Origin: Bacteroidetes bacterium UBA1947
Lineage (GTDB): Bacteria; Bacteroidota; Bacteroidia; Chitinophagales; Chitinophagaceae
NCBI GenBank assembly: GCA_002336915.1
Contig: DDET01000004.1
Coordinates: forward strand, 1 to 44,336
Reading direction: 5' to 3'
DNA: 44,336 nt
This document shows, one piece after another, positions 7,983 to 16,067 of this stretch (its first letter is position 1; every line of letters begins with the position of its first letter). The notes beneath the pieces are model-generated. The model was given only the letters and a program-made list of their open reading frames with translations. It was not told where the DNA came from and ran no database searches. The position numbers and the translations under genes are program-made.

Positions 7983-8552
7983 ATGAACAGGAGGGCCTAT
8001 TTAGTATGCCTGCTGATGCTCCTGGCATGCGGAACGGCTAAGGCGCAGGACCAGATATACACTACATATGCGCAAGGTTCCATAACCCAAATGGTGAAGG
8101 ACCAGAGGGCAGTGGACGCAAGGAACGCTGCACATATCGGGCAAGATTACCAGCCCTTCAATCTTGCTGTACAAAACGGCAAACATATAACTACGGCATC
8201 ATCAGCAGGTAAGGTAAGCTTGTTTTTTTTCTGGACCGACTATGAGATCGTAAAGCTGCAAGGTATATATAAAGACTGTGTAAAAAACAGAGACTTCCAG
8301 ATGGTGTTCATTACTTACGATACCGTTGGGCTTAAATTGCAAATGAATAAAAATAAGATGCAGCTACCATATACTTTTATAAGCCCAATGACCTACACCA
8401 TGGAGCAAATGAGCCTGGATAACGGGTATCCTTCATTTGTGATATTGGATAAGCAAACGAAAGTAGCCCTTTCCGGTACCGTGTGGCGATTTGGCAATGA
8501 CGAAGCCTGGCTGCCGGAGGTAAAAGAAGTTATTTCGAAAATCTTAAAATAA
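7983..8552 (+). CDS. Secreted thioredoxin-fold-like protein lacking the CxxC motif
   Basis: A product of 189 residues with a signal peptide (MNRRAYLVCLLMLLACGTAKAQ). The ATG at 7983 is preferred to the one at 7971 because it starts directly at the signal peptide. The central part has the pattern of TlpA/AhpC-like folds: KVSLFFFWTDYEIVKLQGIY where the active-site loop would be, then MVFITYDTV, and a cis-Pro-like GYPSFVILDK followed by VALSGTVWRF. The usual WCxxC is replaced by FFFWTDYEI, so disulfide chemistry is not expected. The fold assignment is an inference from the motif order. A conserved hypothetical gene follows after six bases, suggesting co-transcription. Confidence 0.6.
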   Translation: MNRRAYLVCLLMLLACGTAKAQDQIYTTYAQGSITQMVKDQRAVDARNAAHIGQDYQPFNLAVQNGKHITTASSAGKVSLFFFWTDYEIVKLQGIYKDCVKNRDFQMVFITYDTVGLKLQMNKNKMQLPYTFISPMTYTMEQMSLDNGYPSFVILDKQTKVALSGTVWRFGNDEAWLPEVKEVISKILK

Positions 8553-8558
8553 ACCGCG

Positions 8559-9023
8559 ATGAAAGAATTATTGAACAAGGTATCAGAAAAGATAGCAGAG
8601 ACAAAAGAGGCCGTAGTGGACAGCATGGAAAATGCGTTCAGTATAGAAAAGCTTACAGAGAAATTCTCTGGTATGACTGAATCGGCACGTGAGAAATCGG
8701 CGAAATTTACCAGTGATATTATTTCACTGTCGCCTATCATTGAAGAGATAGGATTTAAGACCAAAGGGATTACACTCAGCATAGGGCTGCCGCCATCTGC
8801 GACTTTTCATTTTGAAAAATACAAGGAGATAGCCCCGGAGAAAAGAGAAGAGATCGTTGAGATGCATAAAGACAAGGCGATGCTGGGCATTATTGTAAAG
8901 ACTTTGGTTGCAGCAGATGATTACCAGAAGAAGATAAAGCTTGGTTCTTTCAAATTCGACTGTATAGAAGTATGCATAGGCCTGGGCCCCGGAGTGAACG
9001 TGCAACTGGTACCCAAAGGATAA
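8559..9023 (+). CDS. Conserved hypothetical cytoplasmic protein
   Basis: A product of 154 residues without signal peptide or membrane segment. The N-terminal half (about residues 1-50) is amphipathic and charged, with helical spacing (KVSEKIAETKEAVVDSMENAF). The C-terminal half is beta-rich with Gly (TKGITLSIGLPPSATFHF and CIEVCIGLGPGVNVQLVPKG). I do not recognise the family. It starts six bases after the stop of the upstream thioredoxin-like gene and probably shares its transcript. Confidence 0.65.
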   Translation: MKELLNKVSEKIAETKEAVVDSMENAFSIEKLTEKFSGMTESAREKSAKFTSDIISLSPIIEEIGFKTKGITLSIGLPPSATFHFEKYKEIAPEKREEIVEMHKDKAMLGIIVKTLVAADDYQKKIKLGSFKFDCIEVCIGLGPGVNVQLVPKG

Positions 9024-9046
9024 TTTAATATCAGCGTTCGGCCGGC

Positions 9047-9895
9047 TTAGTGCATAAACTTGTCGATAAACGGCAATGCCTTGTCGAGGTGCTTTTGCCA
9101 ACCAATAGAGTCGAGGCCGTGGAAATCCCAGTCATCCTCATATAGGCATGGGATATTATGGGCCATTAGTGAGTCCCTCAACCGTTGAGCCTGGATAGGG
9201 TAAACAGTTTGGTCATAATTGCCCTGGAAAATATAAGTCGGAACCCCTGTGCTTGTGTAAAATATGGGGCTGGCCTCATGCCATATTTCTTCGCTGCCGG
9301 TATATCCCCGTCCTATAAATTCTGCTGCTTCATCTTTAAGGCTGCTGTCTTTAACCGTTGGGTCTGTAAGATCAGTAGGACCAAAAAAATCGAGAACCAC
9401 TTTGATACATTTTTTGGGATTGCGGGTATAGGCATACAGCAAACCCAGGTGCGAACCTGCGCTGCGTCCCATTAGCCCTATCTTGCCTGTATTAATGGCA
9501 AATAAGTTCCTCCGGTGTTCGAGGAAGCCGACGACTGCGTCGATATCATCGAGCTGCGTGGGGAATTTATTGTTGTCATTAGTAGCGAACCTGTAGTCGA
9601 TATTAGCGACCGCATAGCCCAGGTCGGTAAATCTTGCGATCACAGAAGGAGCAAAAGATGGCCCCCTTTCACCCCCGGTCCAGCCGCCCCCGTGGATCAT
9701 GATCACTATCGGTGTGTTAAACATATTCCGTCCCGCAGGCAGATAAAGGTCCAGTTTTTGCAGGGTATCCGGCCCGTATTCCAGGCCAATAAAGCTTATA
9801 TATTCTCTTGCGGGCGTGGGCTGGGTATCTTCGCTGCGGGTGCATGAGGTTGCAAGCAGGTAGCAGCATAAAACGAGAAGGGTATATTTGTGCAT
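9047..9895 (-). CDS. Alpha/beta-hydrolase lipoprotein, probable esterase (BD-FAE-like)
   Basis: A predicted lipid-anchored esterase of 282 residues, with lipobox LLATSC and C18. The alpha/beta-hydrolase features appear in order: LDLYLP, the oxyanion-hole motif HGGGWTGGE, VANIDYRF, the nucleophile elbow GRSAGSH, an acid-loop candidate FQGNYDQTVY, and a late His in DWDFHGLD. This is the order in BD-FAE-like carboxylesterases and acetylxylan or feruloyl esterases. The substrate is not evident, and no polysaccharide genes flank it directly. It is divergent from the YwbE-family gene. Confidence 0.82.
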   Translation of the reverse strand: MHKYTLLVLCCYLLATSCTRSEDTQPTPAREYISFIGLEYGPDTLQKLDLYLPAGRNMFNTPIVIMIHGGGWTGGERGPSFAPSVIARFTDLGYAVANIDYRFATNDNNKFPTQLDDIDAVVGFLEHRRNLFAINTGKIGLMGRSAGSHLGLLYAYTRNPKKCIKVVLDFFGPTDLTDPTVKDSSLKDEAAEFIGRGYTGSEEIWHEASPIFYTSTGVPTYIFQGNYDQTVYPIQAQRLRDSLMAHNIPCLYEDDWDFHGLDSIGWQKHLDKALPFIDKFMH

Positions 9896-9910
9896 GTGTT
9901 GATAGATTTA

Positions 9911-9918
9911 CAAATATA
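9911..9918 (-). promoter_or_regulatory. Putative -7 box of the esterase gene
   Basis: On the minus strand this reads TATATTTG, an exact TAnnTTTG match, 15 bases before the ATG at 9895. Confidence 0.5.
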
Positions 9919-9969
9919 AACGAAATAGTCTTTAAGTTATTACGTAATGTGGGTATTCTTTTTGCATTG

Positions 9970-9977
9970 TAACTTCG
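9970..9977 (+). promoter_or_regulatory. Putative -7 box very close to the YwbE start
   Basis: TAACTTCG matches TAnnTTTG with one mismatch and is only four bases from the ATG at 9982. If used, the transcript would be leaderless or nearly so. Confidence 0.35.
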
Positions 9978-9981
9978 CGGT

Positions 9982-10185
9982 ATGAACGGGCAGAACAGGG
10001 CAGACATATACCGGGGTCTGGAGGTAGACATTATTCTGAAAAAAGACCAGCGCACGGGAAAACGTACAAGAGGCATTGTGCAGGATATACTCACCAGTGC
10101 CCCGCGACATTCAAGAGGCATAAAAGTACGGCTTGAAGACGGGCAGATAGGGCGTGTAGTGGAAATTCCTTTAGCTGAAGAATAA
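9982..10185 (+). CDS. YwbE-family protein
   Basis: A product of 67 residues resembling the small YwbE (DUF2196) family throughout: a RADIYRGLEVDIILKKDQ N-terminus, RTRGIVQDIL, the conserved HSRGIKVRLEDG and a terminal GRVVEI. The family is predicted to form a small beta-barrel; its function is unknown. The gene is full length, monocistronic and ends at a bidirectional terminator shared with the convergent large T9SS gene. Confidence 0.9.
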   Translation: MNGQNRADIYRGLEVDIILKKDQRTGKRTRGIVQDILTSAPRHSRGIKVRLEDGQIGRVVEIPLAEE

Positions 10186-10190
10186 AAATA

Positions 10191-10219
10191 AGAAGCTCCT
10201 GCCACCGGCAGGAGCTTCT
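10191..10219. terminator. Bidirectional intrinsic terminator
   Basis: A 13-bp perfect stem, AGAAGCTCCTGCC (10191-10203) with 10207-10219, closed by a three-base loop. It has A residues before it and TT/TA after it, and lies between two convergent genes. Confidence 0.88.
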
Positions 10220-10238
10220 TTATAAAATAAAGACAGAA

Positions 10239-13200
10239 TTATTGTTTAATAAAACGCTGCTGTACCATTTGGCTGTTCGGCGTTAGTACTTGCAACATAT
10301 AAGTTCCGGTTTGCAGCGCATCTACATTCAGCTGGAAGAATGTATTGCCGTTGTTCAATTGCAAGGGCTCTGTTATTACTATCCTGCCCATGGCGTCATA
10401 AATGCGCATAGTTGCAGCAGTAGCCTCGTTGTTAGCCATGTGTACTGTAGCGTTACCAGATATTATATTAGGCGCTATGCTTACCAGTTCAAGGCCTGAA
10501 CCGCTCATGTTCACCACTATAGTGTTGCTATAAGTAACACTGCCATTAATATCTTTTATCGCCAGGCGATACAGATTCCTTCCGTTGGCCGGCTGGTTGT
10601 CGATATAACGGTAGTCGTGTGTACCTATGTGTGCCTGTTGGGTATTGATGTCAGCATATTTTATGCCATCGGCACTATGTTGCAGTACCATTACCTCGTT
10701 GTCGTTATCGCTGTTTGCCTTCCAATCCAGTTGGCACTGATTGTTGTTCAATTTCCTTCCGTCAAGGCTTAACAGTTTTATGAGTAGCGGATTGTGCTCG
10801 CTCCCTGCGTAGGTCCAGTCGCTCCAGCCACTTGCAGCAGTCCTTTTTGCGATAACAGTAGCGCCGGACAATGTGGTGGCCACATGCGTGCCGTTCTCGA
10901 CAAAGTTGATATCATCATCGCTTTTGAGGGCAGTGATCTCGCATACGTTTGTATAGTTGTTCAGGTTTTCTGCCGCTATGGTAACGTCGTACAGGCCGTC
11001 GTTAACGGGGCTGCCTGTATTCGGGAAACCGTCAGTCGGCACTATTTTCCACATATTGGTATCCAGGTATAATACTTCGAAAGTGCCTGTACATGGTGCA
11101 ACGTTATTAATGAAGAGCTGGCTGTTATTATTAAGTGTAAATGGCCTGTTGGTATTAGCATAGTAATGGCCGGTAAGTGAGCCCCCGCTTATGGGTGCCT
11201 GTGAATATTCGACAGTGATAAAACGGTCGTTGCCGCCAAAGCCAAATGGGAAAAGGCCGGAACTGCCTGTATTGGTGCCGTTGAACCAGCGTTTCATATA
11301 ACCGTATATGTCGCCTGAAGTATGGTTTAATGTGCCTAACAATGCTGTTGATGTGCCGAGTGTGATCGTGTCATTCCCAAGCATGATATCGCCTGACATC
11401 ATTGATAAGGATGTATCAACCTGTATATTGCCTGACGGGTTCAGTGAAGATCCATTCATAGTAAGGTTGGCCACATGCAGGGCAGGACTTGCCTGGGCAG
11501 AACCACCGCTGAAAGTAAGGCTGCCTGCATTACTGTTAAACGTGCCGTTATTTACAATGTTGCCTGTAAGGTTATAAGCACCACCACCTAGGAATTTTAG
11601 GATGCCGCCTGCATTTACGGTAAGGTTGTGCGCGTTATTACCTGTGCTGTCAACAATAGGCCTGTTGATAGGGCCATTTGGGTCAATAAAAACATCATCG
11701 CCGGTTGTTGGTAAAACGCCGCCACACCAGTTAGACGGGAGTTTCGTATTAGAGCTGGCATTTCCAGTCCATGTGACCGTGCTGCCGGAGCATGTGGTAT
11801 TGTAAGGCACAAGCGCCACGCTCCTGTAGGATATCTTGTTGTTAGTGCCTGCGCTTACCAGCACATTCACAGCTGGTGCGGTAAATGTAATGGGGCTATA
11901 GCCCATATTGTCGGTGAAGCTTACAATATCCCCTCCATTGCCTGTAGCTACACCATCAAAACCCCTTACTGCATACAGTGTCATTATTCCGGTATTGTTA
12001 TCGACCGTACCTGCTATGCCCCTGTATTTATCGGCCGGTGTGCCTATCACGCCGTCCTGTACCCATGTGCCGGCCACCAGTGAAAACCTTACGAGGCCGA
12101 TAGCATCGTCCGCAACATACATCACGTCAACTCCGGGTACGGAAGGGCTAAGATCAGCAAAGAAATATTCATAAGGGCTTGACAAGACAGGGCCGGGAAC
12201 GTTTGTGATCGTATTACCCGTTGTTGTAGGTGCCCCGATACCTACGGTTGCTACCCTGGTAGAACCAGAGCCGGAGGAGATGAACAACTGTCCGATACCG
12301 CCGCCATATTCGGCAAAATTAAAGTCACGAACATTGGTTGAGGTAGTGCTTACCTGCGTAGAGGTATTGGAACTGACTGTCGTGTAGCGCACGCCGTCTG
12401 TGCTGCAGCCTATCCAGATATTTGTGCCATCGGTAGTAAATGCCGATCTTGAATTGCCGGTATTACCCGCATCAGCAAGAGAGGTAGAGACATCCACCGA
12501 ACCATCGTATTTGACCAGGCCTACTATCCTGTTGACCGCTGCAGATGTAGTACCGCTGAGAGAACCTGTACCACCAACCGGCCTGTTGTAGCCCGCAATG
12601 GCAAGATACTGGCCATTTACCGACCGGGTCACAAAGCCTTCGCTTGTTGCAACACCACTGGTGATCAGGTTATTGCCTGCGCTGTTATAAGGTAGTACAA
12701 TACTCTGCACCCTTACACCGGCCGGCGTATATTCATCGATAAAGACTGTGCTGCCGGTATTTACAAGCGTAGCTATACTGTCACCCACTCTCGCTACCGC
12801 GATATTCCCGTTTGTAAAAGGAAGGTTCGCATTGCCTCTTAATAATATGTTTACGTTCGCCGCGCTGGCTGATGTCATTTGAAGATTGCCCTGCTGCCAG
12901 CCCGCTGCAGATGCCTTAAGACGTATATATAAAGTCAAAGGCTGCCCGACAAGGTTACCCCCAACCTGCAGCAGCAAGATTGAGTTATTATAGCTGATAT
13001 TATCTGTGGATATTTCAAAGCCCGCAGGTGCTGTTACTGTAACATCGCCGATCAGGTTGCTGCCATTCAAAGTAAGTGTTTGGGGAGCTGAGGGGTTGCC
13101 CGACATGGTGCTGAAGATATTTAGGCTGCCTGTAGTTGATATGGTCGGCACGGTGACATTTCCCGTTACTGCAATGTTTTGGGTTGTTGCATTTGTTGAG

Positions 13201-14894
13201 GTGAATGCGATATTACCATTTTGTGGTCCGCCAGGTGAAGTTGAGGCAATGCGCACATATACCGTGATGGGTTGCCCGGGTAGTACTCCGCCCGATTGTG
13301 CAATAACCAGCGTGGGCGTATAGGATATATTATTAAGCGACAGCTCATAGTTCGCCGGTGGCGTAATAGTAACACTACCTACAAGATTATTGCCGCTAAC
13401 GGTAAAGGTTTGGGCCGAGGATGCATTGCCGATAACGGCATTAAAGGGCCCGCCGGGTACAAGGCCTGTAGTTGTAATGACTGGTGGCGGAACGATAACG
13501 CTACCATTCACCGATACGTTTTGCGTTGTGGCATTGGTAGAAGTAAAAGAAATGTTACCTGATACGGGGCCTAGAGGCGCTGCAGAAGATATGCGGGTAT
13601 AAATATATACCGGCTGTCCTATTAATGTGCCGCCACTTTGGGGAAGGTTAAGAGAGGGGAACCAGGATATATTATTGAGCGATATCTCATAACCTGCGGG
13701 CGCAGTTGCACTAACGTTCGCCACAAGATTATTCGCGTTTACAAAGAAGTTCTGTGATGGTGATGGGTTGGGTTGTATTGCAGTAAAACCGGTAAGAGAG
13801 GCAACCGATGGTATTATTAGAGGACTTGGTACAGATACCGTACCGCTTACACCGACAGTCTGGTTGGCTGCATTGGTAGCGCTTGCCTGCACGGTGGCGC
13901 TGTTAGTGCCAAGGGGTGCGGTGTTGCTTTGCCTCACGTATACTGTTACCGGCTGGCCGGTTATGATACCGCCTGCAACAGGCAGTGAAAGTGATGGGAA
14001 GAAGTTTACGTTATTAGTAGATAATTCGAAGTTGGTGGTCGCTGGCGAGAACTGCACTGTAGCGCTGCTGCCGGTAAGGGCTGCACCGCTCAAGGTAAAG
14101 GTACCTGCAGGTGATGGTGCAGGCTGTATCGCATTCAGGGCATTTAAATTCACCTGGTTAGCTATCGTGAGGTAACCGGGGTTGCTGGTTACAGAGATGT
14201 CATCGATTTTTATTTTTGGCCTTGTGCCGCCGCTATTGGCTGCCGACTCAAAATACAGCCAGCGAACGAAAACAAGTGGTTGGTGTTCACATGCTGCAGG
14301 CAAGGTGCCGGTAAGGGTTACATTCTGATTAAGGTTTGCGGCTGCGGTTACTGCAACATATTCTACAGGGCCGGGTACATCGGTATAAGTACCTGCAGCA
14401 CCTATGCGGTACTGCAATCTTACATTCCATACCCTTGGGGTCGGTAAGCCATCGCCCAATACCAATGTAGAAGATGTCCACGATACTTGTATGTTCGTTC
14501 TGCCTGTTGTTATCAGGCCAAGGACCGCGTCGCCGCAAAAGCCACCTTGTCCTGATGCACAGGCGTTGCTTTGTGCGCTACTGGTGTTGATGAAGCTGAA
14601 GCCGTTGGCATCCTGCCCCTCGAGCCTTGGTCCGCTCGACAGATTGTACACACAGTTCATGTTAAATGTACCATCGTTTCCGGTTGGGGTAGTGGTTAAG
14701 CTACTGAACCAATGGAATATCATGTTTGCCGGGTAGGTGCCCGCGGGACTGGCAAGGGGCCAATTGGTCATTGAATAATTACCAAGGGACAGGTCAAACC
14801 CGACCGGGTTTGTTATGGCTGCCCGGCTTGTGCCGCTGATCAACAGAGCTGTGATAAAAAGAATAACAGTTCTTAATAAATAGATTTTCTTCAT
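10239..14894 (-). CDS. Very large secreted multidomain protein with Ig-like repeats and T9SS sorting domain
   Basis: A product of about 1,551 residues with an N-terminal signal peptide (MKKIYLLRTVILFITALLI...SRA). I chose the ATG at 14894 because it starts directly at the signal peptide; an in-frame start at 14936 adds 14 residues. The layout is: an N-terminal beta-sandwich-like domain with Cys pairs (about residues 25-245); four consecutive repeats of about 100 residues (about 245-690) marked by FTVSGNNLVGSVTITPPANYELS, GQPxTVYVR and TSTNATTQNxxVxG; a propeller-like middle domain (to about 1040); a C-rich TWTGNASSNTKLPSNWCGG segment leading into a beta-helix-like region; and a C-terminal T9SS sorting domain (last ~80 residues, ending QRFIKQ). 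This architecture is typical of Bacteroidota surface adhesins or cell-surface scaffolds. No catalytic motif was found. Confidence 0.85.
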   Translation of the reverse strand: MKKIYLLRTVILFITALLISGTSRAAITNPVGFDLSLGNYSMTNWPLASPAGTYPANMIFHWFSSLTTTPTGNDGTFNMNCVYNLSSGPRLEGQDANGFSFINTSSAQSNACASGQGGFCGDAVLGLITTGRTNIQVSWTSSTLVLGDGLPTPRVWNVRLQYRIGAAGTYTDVPGPVEYVAVTAAANLNQNVTLTGTLPAACEHQPLVFVRWLYFESAANSGGTRPKIKIDDISVTSNPGYLTIANQVNLNALNAIQPAPSPAGTFTLSGAALTGSSATVQFSPATTNFELSTNNVNFFPSLSLPVAGGIITGQPVTVYVRQSNTAPLGTNSATVQASATNAANQTVGVSGTVSVPSPLIIPSVASLTGFTAIQPNPSPSQNFFVNANNLVANVSATAPAGYEISLNNISWFPSLNLPQSGGTLIGQPVYIYTRISSAAPLGPVSGNISFTSTNATTQNVSVNGSVIVPPPVITTTGLVPGGPFNAVIGNASSAQTFTVSGNNLVGSVTITPPANYELSLNNISYTPTLVIAQSGGVLPGQPITVYVRIASTSPGGPQNGNIAFTSTNATTQNIAVTGNVTVPTISTTGSLNIFSTMSGNPSAPQTLTLNGSNLIGDVTVTAPAGFEISTDNISYNNSILLLQVGGNLVGQPLTLYIRLKASAAGWQQGNLQMTSASAANVNILLRGNANLPFTNGNIAVARVGDSIATLVNTGSTVFIDEYTPAGVRVQSIVLPYNSAGNNLITSGVATSEGFVTRSVNGQYLAIAGYNRPVGGTGSLSGTTSAAVNRIVGLVKYDGSVDVSTSLADAGNTGNSRSAFTTDGTNIWIGCSTDGVRYTTVSSNTSTQVSTTSTNVRDFNFAEYGGGIGQLFISSGSGSTRVATVGIGAPTTTGNTITNVPGPVLSSPYEYFFADLSPSVPGVDVMYVADDAIGLVRFSLVAGTWVQDGVIGTPADKYRGIAGTVDNNTGIMTLYAVRGFDGVATGNGGDIVSFTDNMGYSPITFTAPAVNVLVSAGTNNKISYRSVALVPYNTTCSGSTVTWTGNASSNTKLPSNWCGGVLPTTGDDVFIDPNGPINRPIVDSTGNNAHNLTVNAGGILKFLGGGAYNLTGNIVNNGTFNSNAGSLTFSGGSAQASPALHVANLTMNGSSLNPSGNIQVDTSLSMMSGDIMLGNDTITLGTSTALLGTLNHTSGDIYGYMKRWFNGTNTGSSGLFPFGFGGNDRFITVEYSQAPISGGSLTGHYYANTNRPFTLNNNSQLFINNVAPCTGTFEVLYLDTNMWKIVPTDGFPNTGSPVNDGLYDVTIAAENLNNYTNVCEITALKSDDDINFVENGTHVATTLSGATVIAKRTAASGWSDWTYAGSEHNPLLIKLLSLDGRKLNNNQCQLDWKANSDNDNEVMVLQHSADGIKYADINTQQAHIGTHDYRYIDNQPANGRNLYRLAIKDINGSVTYSNTIVVNMSGSGLELVSIAPNIISGNATVHMANNEATAATMRIYDAMGRIVITEPLQLNNGNTFFQLNVDALQTGTYMLQVLTPNSQMVQQRFIKQ

Positions 14895-14910
14895 CCAATT
14901 ATATTTTGGA

Positions 14911-14918
14911 CGAAGGTA
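14911..14918 (-). promoter_or_regulatory. Putative -7 box of the large T9SS gene
   Basis: On the minus strand this reads TACCTTCG (one mismatch to TAnnTTTG), 16 bases before the ATG at 14894. Confidence 0.35.
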
Positions 14919-15076
14919 TCGGCGTGATGTTACCAATTGTTTAAGCCGGGGTTAAGAGTAATTCAAATGCAATTCTGATTATTACTAAATCATTACTAAA
15001 TGGTTAGGTTTTAATTGTAGCAGGAATTTTTATGTTATCGCAGTTTTAATGCCGTGTTACCCCTTATATATAAATA

Positions 15077-15112
15077 GTTAAAGCCCTAAAGGATCATCCC
15101 CCGGGCTTTAAC
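15077..15112 (-). terminator. Hairpin downstream of the metallothionein-like gene
   Basis: GTTAAAGCCC (15077-15086) pairs perfectly with GGGCTTTAAC (15103-15112) around a 16-base loop. On the minus strand it is followed by an A/T-rich but not pure-T stretch, so it is a plausible rather than certain terminator. The rest of the gap from 14937 to 15076 holds no gene that I can see. Confidence 0.55.
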
Positions 15113-15128
15113 TTACGGTAACGTGTTT

Positions 15129-15257
15129 CTATTTGCGGCAATTCTTGCAGTTGCAATTATCGCCGCAATTGCAATTTTCGCAAGTGCAGTTAGGATTGCT
15201 GCATTTTGTGTTTTCATTCTTAGCCGTTGGCTGTCCGTTTACTGTTTGTTTGTTCAT
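15129..15257 (-). CDS. Small cysteine-rich metallothionein-like protein
   Basis: An ATG at 15257 opens a 42-residue frame that ends in TAG at 15129. The first 18 residues are polar (MNKQTVNGQPTAKNENTK). The last 24 carry eight cysteines (positions 19, 24, 26, 29, 31, 35, 37 and 40) in the pattern C-x4-C-x-C-x2-C-x-C-x3-C-x-C-x2-C, with no aromatic residues or His. This is the composition and CxC/CxxC spacing of metallothionein-like metal-thiolate proteins. It lies 95 bases downstream of an AraC-type regulator with a CxxC N-terminus and has its own TACCTTTG box, so a role in binding Cu, Zn, Cd or similar ions is inferred. The metal is unknown. The gene is short enough to be missed by gene callers. 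Confidence 0.8.
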   Translation of the reverse strand: MNKQTVNGQPTAKNENTKCSNPNCTCENCNCGDNCNCKNCRK

Positions 15258-15284
15258 AAAAAAGTGTTTTGTGATTTGATAAGG

Positions 15285-15292
15285 CAAAGGTA
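15285..15292 (-). promoter_or_regulatory. -7 box of the metallothionein-like gene
   Basis: On the minus strand this reads TACCTTTG, an exact TAnnTTTG match, 27 bases before the ATG at 15257. No TTG -33 element is seen at the right distance, as expected of an activator-dependent promoter. A GCCATGGC palindrome (15305-15312) lies just upstream. Confidence 0.6.
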
Positions 15293-15314
15293 GTACGGTG
15301 CCATGCCATGGCTG

Positions 15315-15353
15315 TTATACAACTTTAGTTATGCTTTATACAATTTTGGGTAT
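15315..15353 (-). promoter_or_regulatory. Candidate AraC-family operator: two 18-bp direct repeats 21 bp apart
   Basis: Positions 15315-15332 and 15336-15353 match at 15 of 18 bases and both begin with TTATACAA (plus strand). The offset is exactly 21 bp, two helical turns, as for tandem half-sites bound by an AraC-type dimer. The proximal copy ends 22 bases before the -7 box at 15285-15292, so it covers the place of a -33 element. The distal copy abuts the stop codon of the AraC-type gene. Confidence 0.65.
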
Positions 15354-15928
15354 TACACCTGGTCCAGCGCCTTTCTTTTGTTTGCACCTACTTGTTTGTA
15401 GTAAGAAGGTGTTAAGCCGGTAACTTTTTTGAACTGTGCAGAGAGGTGCGCGGTGCTGCTATACTCCAGTTTCATGGCTATCTGCGACAGGCTGAGCTCG
15501 CCATATACCAGCAGCTCTTTTACATACTCTATGCGTTGTTCTATAAAATAGTTCTCTATGGTCCGGCTTTCTATTGATGAGAAAATACTGCTGAGGTAAG
15601 TGTATTCATGATGCAGCTGTTGCGAAAGAAAAACAGAAAGTTTCAATTTAGCCTCTTCTTCGCTTACCTGGTTCCTTGCCCTTTTGATTGTGAGTTGCTT
15701 GATCTTTTCTATTACGCCGCTGATCCTGCTATCGATCAGGTCAAAACCAATACGCTGCAATTCGCCGCTTAGTGCTTCTTTTTGAGCATCTGTCAAAGCA
15801 TGTTTCAATTGCACTTCGCCAAGCTGTACACTTGTAAAGCCAATATCCATTTTGTTCAGCATATTCTCTACGGCCATTACACAACGGTTGCAAACCATAT
15901 TCCTGATAAACAATACCTTTTCGTCCAT
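15353..15928 (-). CDS. AraC-type regulator with N-terminal HMA-like CxxC segment
   Basis: A DNA-binding regulator of 191 residues. The N-terminal ~65 residues resemble a heavy-metal-associated (HMA) fold: FIRNMVCNRCVMAVENML with C13 and C16, then a beta-alpha-beta pattern. The C-terminal ~100 residues are an AraC/XylS double helix-turn-helix: IEYVKELLVYGELSLSQIAMKLEYSSTAHLSAQFKKVTGLTPSYYKQ. Similar CxxC-plus-AraC proteins are common in Bacteroidota, often beside metal-handling genes. The downstream neighbour is the metallothionein-like gene. I infer metal-responsive control of that gene and perhaps of the divergent exporter operon. The cognate metal is not shown by the sequence. Confidence 0.82.
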   Translation of the reverse strand: MDEKVLFIRNMVCNRCVMAVENMLNKMDIGFTSVQLGEVQLKHALTDAQKEALSGELQRIGFDLIDSRISGVIEKIKQLTIKRARNQVSEEEAKLKLSVFLSQQLHHEYTYLSSIFSSIESRTIENYFIEQRIEYVKELLVYGELSLSQIAMKLEYSSTAHLSAQFKKVTGLTPSYYKQVGANKRKALDQV

Positions 15929-15942
15929 AAATGCTCTTTGTG

Positions 15943-15950
15943 CAAAGCTA
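15943..15950 (-). promoter_or_regulatory. Putative -7 box of the AraC-type gene
   Basis: On the minus strand this reads TAGCTTTG, an exact TAnnTTTG match, 14 bases before the ATG at 15928. Confidence 0.5.
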
Positions 15951-16025
15951 TAAATAATAGGTATGACACGAATCCCGGCCCCTGATTTTCACATCTTTGA
16001 AAATATTTGTAAAAATATTTCTAAA

Positions 16026-16045
16026 ATAAGCGAACGTTCATTTAT
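16026..16045. promoter_or_regulatory. Candidate TetR operator
   Basis: An imperfect 20-bp palindrome centred between 16035 and 16036, with core GAACGTTC and ATAA/TTAT flanks (two mismatched pairs). It overlaps the upstream edge of the tetR -7 box, as expected for autorepression by a TetR-family protein. Confidence 0.5.
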
Positions 16046-16050
16046 ATTTG
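16043..16050 (+). promoter_or_regulatory. -7 box of the tetR-HMA-MFS operon
   Basis: TATATTTG is an exact TAnnTTTG match, 17 bases before the ATG at 16068, and overlaps the putative operator palindrome. Confidence 0.55.
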
Positions 16051-16067
16051 CTGAAATTTATTGATTA

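Noticed and set aside
11308..14175. Several plus-strand frames opposite the large T9SS gene
   Set aside because: They are short, overlap the repeat codons of the real gene, and repeat because the gene's Ig-like repeats do. None has its own promoter or domain.
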